DNA of 64,000 nt from NCBI GenBank assembly GCA_029168955.1, contig JAPDOI010000066.1, positions 213,501-277,500 of the forward strand, read 5' to 3'. A model generated the notes under the pieces. It saw only the letters and a list, made by a program, of their open reading frames with translations. It was not told where the DNA came from and ran no database searches. How positions within the stretch are numbered: the first letter of the stretch is position 1; every line of letters starts with the position of its first letter. Positions 58,793-64,000 of this stretch are shown here, piece by piece. The DNA is from Aplectana chamaeleonis. Lineage: Eukaryota > Nematoda > Chromadorea > Rhabditida > Cosmocercidae. The position numbers were made by a program, and so were the translations under genes.

Positions 58793-61700
58793 GCAACATC
58801 ATGGAATGTGTGTAGGACCCCAGTAGGAGTGTGCAGGACGTCGTGAAAGTAGGACTGTGCAAAACATCACAGAATGTATGCGGGACCCCAGTAATAGTTT
58901 GCAGGGAATGTGTGCAGGACCCCAGTAGGATTGTGCAGGACGTCATTAAATGTGTGCACGACCCCAATAGGAGTGTGCAGGACGTCATGGAATGTGTGCA
59001 GGACCCCAATAGGATTGTGCAGAATGTCATGGAATGTGTGCAGGACCCCGATAAGGTGTGCAGGACGTCGTGAAATGTGTGCAGGTCCCCAGTAGGAGTG
59101 TGCAGGACGTCGTTAAATGTGTGCAGGACCCCAGTAGGACTGTGCAGAACGTCGTGAAATGGGTGCAGGACACCAATAGGAGTGTGCAGGTCGTCACGAA
59201 ATGTGTGCAGGACCCCACTAGGGATTAGCAGGGCGTCATGGAATGTGTGCAGGACCCCAATAGGATTGTGCAGAGCATAATGGAATGAACGCATGACTCA
59301 AGTAGTAGTGTGCAGGATATCATGTAATGTGTGCACGACCCCATTAGGAGTGTGCAGAACATCATGGAATGTGTGCAGGACCCCAATAGGATTGTGCAGG
59401 ACGTCATTAAATGTGTGCAGGACCCCAAAAGGAATGTGCAGGACGTCATGGAATGTGTGCAGGACCCCAATAGGATTGTGCAGAATGTCATGGAATGTGT
59501 GCAGGACCCTGATAGGAGCGTGCAGGACGGCATTAAATGTGTGCAGGACCCCATCAGGATGCGCAGGACGTCGTGAAATGTGTGAAGGACCCCGGTAGAA
59601 CTGTGCAAAACATCGCAGAATGTATGCGGGACCCTGATAGGATTGTGCAGGACGTCGTCGTAATGTGTGCAGGACCCAGTGGGAGTATGCAGGACGTCGT
59701 AGTAGGACTGTGCAAAACATCACAGAATGTATGCGGGACCCCAGTAATAGTTTGCAGGGAATGTGTGCAGGACCCCATTAGGATTGTGCAGGACGTCATT
59801 AAATGTGTGCACGACCCCAATAGGAGTGTGCAGGACGTCATGGAATGTGTGCAGGACCCCAATAGGATTGTGCAGAATGTCATGGAATGTGTGCAGGACC
59901 CCGATAAGGTGTGCAGGACGTCGTGAAATGTGTGCAGGTCCCCAGTAGGAGTGTGCAGGACGTCGTTAAATGTGTGCAGGACCCCAGTAGGACTGTGCAG
60001 AACGTCGTGAAATGGGTGCAGGACACCCAATAGGAAGTGTGCAGGTCGTCACGAAATGTGTGCAGGACCCCACTAGGGATTAGCAGGGCGTCATGGAATG
60101 TGTGCAGGACCCCAATAGATTGTGCAGGCATAATGGAATGAACGCATGACTCAAGTAGTAGTGTGCAGGATATCATGTAATGTGTGCACGACCCCATTAG
60201 GAGTGTGCAGAACATCATGGAATGTGTGCAGGACCCCAATAGGATTGTGCAGGACGTCATGAAATGTATGCAGTACTTCAATAGGATTGTGCAGGACGTC
60301 ATTAAATGTGTGCAGGACCCCAAAAGGAATGTGCAGGACGTCATGGAATGTGTGCAGGACCCCAATAGGATTGTGCAGAATGTCATGGAATGTGTGCAGG
60401 ACCCCGATAGGATTGTGCAGGACGTCATTAAATGTGTGCAGGACCCCAGTAGGAGTGTGCAGGACGTCGTGAAATGTGTGCAGGTCCCCAGTAGGAGTGT
60501 GCAGGACGTCGTGAAATGTATGCTGGATCCCAGTAGGACTGTACAGGCCGTCGTGAAATGTGTGCTGGATCCCAGTAGGACTGTGCAGGCCGTCGTGAAA
60601 TGTGTGCATAACCTCAATAGGAATGTGCAGGACGGCATGAAATGTGTGCAGGACCCCATCAGGGATGAGCAGGACGTCATGGAATGTGGAGGACCCCAAT
60701 AGGATTATGCAGAACTTCATGGAATGTGTGCAGGACTCAAGTAGTAGTGTGCAGGATATCATGGAATGTGTGCACGACCCCATTAGGAGTGTGCAGAATG
60801 TCCTGGAATGTGTGCAGGACCTGATAGGGAGCGTGCAGGACGGCATGAAATGTGTGCAGGACCCCATCAGGGATGCGCAGGACGTCGTGAAATGTGTGAA
60901 GGACCCCGGTAGAACTGTGCAAAACATCGCAGAATGTATGCGGGACCCCGATAGGATTGTGCAGGACGTCATTAAATGTGTGCAGGACCCCAGTAGGAGT
61001 GTGCAGGACGTCGTGAAAGTAGGACTGTGCAAAACATCACAGAATGTATGCGGGACCCCAGTAATAGTTTGCAGGGAATGTGTGCACGACCCCAATAGGA
61101 GTGTGCAGGACGTCATGGAATGTGTGCAGGACCCCAATAGGATTGTGCAGAATGTCATGGAATGTGTGCAAGACCCCGATAAGGTGTGCAGGACGTCGTG
61201 AAATGTGTGCAGGTCCCCAGTAGGAGTGTGCAGGACGTCATTAAATGTGTGCAGGACCCCAAAAGGATTGTGCAGAACGTCGTGAAATGTGTGCAGGACC
61301 CCAATAGGATTGTGCAGGACGTCATTAAATGTGTGCAGGACCCCAAAAGGAATGTGCAGGACGTCATGGAATGTGTGCAGGACCCCGATAGGATTGTGCA
61401 GGACGTCATTAAATGTGTGCAGGACCCCAGTAGGAGTGTGCAGGACGTCATTAAATGTGTGCAGGTCCCCAGTAGGAGTGTGCAGGACGTCGTGAAATGT
61501 GTGCAGGACCCCAGTAGGACTGTGCAGAACGTCGTGAAATGGGTGCAGGACACCAATAGGAGTGTGCAGGTCGTCACGAAATGTGTGCAGGACCCCACTA
61601 GGGATTAGCAGGGCGTCATGGAATGTGTGCAGGACCCCAATAAGTTGTGCAGGACGTAATGGAATGAACGCATGACTCAAGTAGTAGTGTGCAGGATATC

Positions 61701-64000
61701 ATGTAATGTGTGCACGGACCCATTAAGTGTGCAGAACATCATGGAATGTGTGCAGGACCCCAATAGGATTGTGCAGGACGTCATTAAATGTGTGCAGGAC
61801 CCCAAAAGGATTGTGCAGGACGTCATTAAATGTGTGCAGGACCCCAAAAGGAATGTGCAGGACGTCATGGAATGTGTGCAGGACCCCAATAGGATTGTGC
61901 AGAATGTCATGGAATGTGTGCAAGACCCCGATAAGGTGTGCAGGACGTCGTGAAATGTGTGCAGGTCCCCAGTAGGAGTGTGCAGGACGTCGTGAAATGT
62001 GTGCAGGACCCCAGTAGGATTGTGCAGAACGTCGTGAAATGTGTGCAGGACCCCAATAGGATTGTGCAGGACGTCATTAAATGTGTGCAGGACCCCAAAA
62101 GTAATGTGCAGGACGTCATGGAATGTGTGCAGGACCCCAATATGATTGTGCAGAATGTCATGGAATGTGTGCAGGACCCCGATAGGATTGTGCAGGACGT
62201 CATTAAATGTGTGCAGGTCCCCAGTAGGAGTGTGCAGGACGTCGTGAAATGTGTGCAGGTCCCCAGTAGGAGTGTGCAGGACGTCGTGAAATGTGTGCAG
62301 GACCCCAGTAGGATTGTGCAGAACGTCGTGAAATGTGTGCAGGACCCCAATAGGATTGTGCAGGACGTCATTAAATGTGTGCAGGACCCCAAAAGGAATG
62401 TGCAGGACGTCATGGAATGTGTGCAGGACCCCAATATGATTGTGCAGAATGTCATGGAATGTGTGCAGGACCCCGATAGGATTGTGCAGGACGTCATTAA
62501 ATGTGTGCAGGTCCCCAGTAGGAGTGTGCAGGACGTCGTGAAATGTGTGCAGGACCCCAGTAGGACTGTGCAGAACGTCGTGAAATGGGTGCAGGACACC
62601 AATAGGAGCGTGCAGGCCGTCGTGAAATGTGTGCTGGATCCCAGTAGGACTGTGCAGGCCGTCGTGAAATGTGTGCATAACCTCAATAGGAATGTGCAGG
62701 ACGGCATGAAATGTGTGCAGGACCCCATCAGGGATGAGCAGGACGTCATGGAATGTGTGGAGGACCCCAATAGGATTATGCAGAACTTCATGGAATGTGT
62801 GCAGGACTCAAGTAGTAGTGTGCAGGATATCATGGAATGTGTGCACGACCCCATTAGGAGTGTGCAGAATGTCCTGGAATGTGTGCAGGACCCCGATAGG
62901 AGCGTGCAGGACGGCATGAAATGTGTGCAGGACCCCATCAGGGATGCGCAGGACGTCGTGAAATGTGTGAAGGACCCCGGTAGAACTGTGCAAAACATCG
63001 CAGATTGTATGCGGGACCCCTATAGGATTGTGCAGGACGTCATTAAATGTGTGCAGGACCCCAGTAGGAGTGTGCAGGACGTCGTGAAAGTAGGACTGTG
63101 CAAAACATCACAGAATGTATGCGGGACCCCAGTAATAGTTTGCAGGGAATGTGTGCACGACCCCAATAGGAGTGTGCAGGACGTCATGGAATGTGTGCAG
63201 GACCCCAATAGGATTGTGCAGAATGTCATGGAATGTGTGCAAGACCCCGATAAGGTGTGCAGGACGTCGTGAAATGTGTGCAGGTCCCCAGTAGGAGTGT
63301 GCAGGACGTCATTAAATGTGTGCAGGACCCCAAAAGGATTGTGCAGAACGTCGTGAAATGTGTGCAGGACCCCAATAGGATTGTGCAGGACGTCATTAAA
63401 TGTGTACAGGACCCCAAAAGGAATGTGCAGGACGTCATGGAATGTGTGCAGGACCCCGAGAGGATTGTGCAGGACGTCATTAAATGTGTGCAGGACCCCA
63501 GTAGGAGTGTGCAGGACGTCATTAAATGTGTGCAGGTCCCCTGTAGGAGTGTGCAGGACGTCGTGAAACAGTCGTGTGTGCAGGACCCCAGTGCAGGGAC
63601 TGTGCAGAACGTCGTGTGAGAAATGGGTGCAGGACACCAATAGGAGTGTGCAGGTCGTCACGAAATGTGTGCAGGACCCCACTAGGGATTATAGCAGGGC
63701 GTCATGGGGAGATGTGTGCAGGACCCCAATAGGATTGTGCAGAGCATAATGGAATGACTGCATGACTTCAAGTAGTAGTGTGCAGACATATCATGTAATC
63801 GTGTGCACGACCTCAATAGGGAGTGTGCAGAACATCATGAATGTGTGCAGGACCCCAATAGGATTGTGCAGGGACGTCATGCCCATTAGGAGTGTGCAGA
63901 ACATCATGAAATGTGTGCAGGATCCCAGTAGGAGTGTGTGCAGGACGTCGAAATGTGCACAGGACTCCTGTGTAGGATTGTGCAGAACATTTCAACAAAG
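58793..64000 (+). repeat. 42-bp tandem array running off the window (array C)
   Basis: About 120 units of the form GTGCAGGACGTCATGGAATG + TGTGCAGGACCCCAATAGGA + TT. Variant units (CAAAACATCACAGAATGTAT with a shortened neighbour GTAATAGTTTGCAGGGAATG) recur near 58855, 59707, 61024 and 63095. 60940-61620 and 63010-63690 are near copies, a higher-order period of about 2.07 kb. The last 400 bp contain many small indels, either local decay or assembly error. Frames up to 509 codons are artefacts. Confidence 0.96.

Noticed and set aside
58623..63998. Long frames with CVQDPNR or HTFHDVLH repeats
   Set aside because: 42-bp period artefacts in array C, open on both strands.

Overview
The window looks like gene-poor, repeat-dominated nuclear DNA of a nematode, probably rhabditid or strongylid. 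This is inference. It rests on short introns (41-98 nt in several models) with TTTCAG-type acceptors, a terminal exon with the nematode-style G-x-C-x-N-G-x-C...C-C motif at 9.2 kb, a CR1-like non-LTR retrotransposon, and dense small inverted-repeat transposons. There is no rRNA, tRNA, CRISPR array or bacterial-style operon. I found no gene identifiable to a named ortholog.

Layout. 0-3 kb: a CCGAT-rich element followed by the first 42-bp tandem array. 3.9-13.4 kb: TTAA-flanked MITEs, a 640-bp (CA)n tract running straight into a 5'-truncated, frameshifted CR1-like retrotransposon, a small island of two convergent Cys-rich gene candidates (9.2-10.2 kb), and two TATA-like promoter cassettes. 13.5-25 kb: a MITE with a 10-bp target duplication, foldbacks, CCGAAT and TTCGAA degenerate repeats, a 727-bp TIR element carrying a CCAAT/TATA promoter, and two weak spliced gene candidates. 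26-38.6 kb: a chain of nested foldback elements separated by a few small exon-like genes (28.4, 30.0, 33.4-34.2 and 36.9 kb). 38.6-43.3 kb: two copies of a hairpin-ended segment, each leading into a 42-bp array whose units carry the palindrome GATGACGTCATC; the second is interrupted by two copies of a 205-bp MITE. 45.5-54.2 kb: an 8.75-kb array with 21/42-bp period. 54.3-58.8 kb: degraded repeats and one minus-strand terminal exon with a poly(A) signal. 58.8 kb to the end: another 42-bp array that runs off the window.

The main observation is that arrays at 2.0-2.9, 36.2-36.7, 39.0-40.8/42.5-43.3, 45.5-54.2 and 58.8-64 kb, plus a relic at 20.7 kb, look like divergent members of one 42-bp minisatellite superfamily. 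They share a core close to GGACGYCRTRGAAARTGTGC, in both orientations. Because 42 bp is 14 codons, these arrays create very long open frames that should not be taken as genes. Coding calls are low to moderate confidence. They come from reading splice signals, phase and poly(A) signals by eye, without homology searches.
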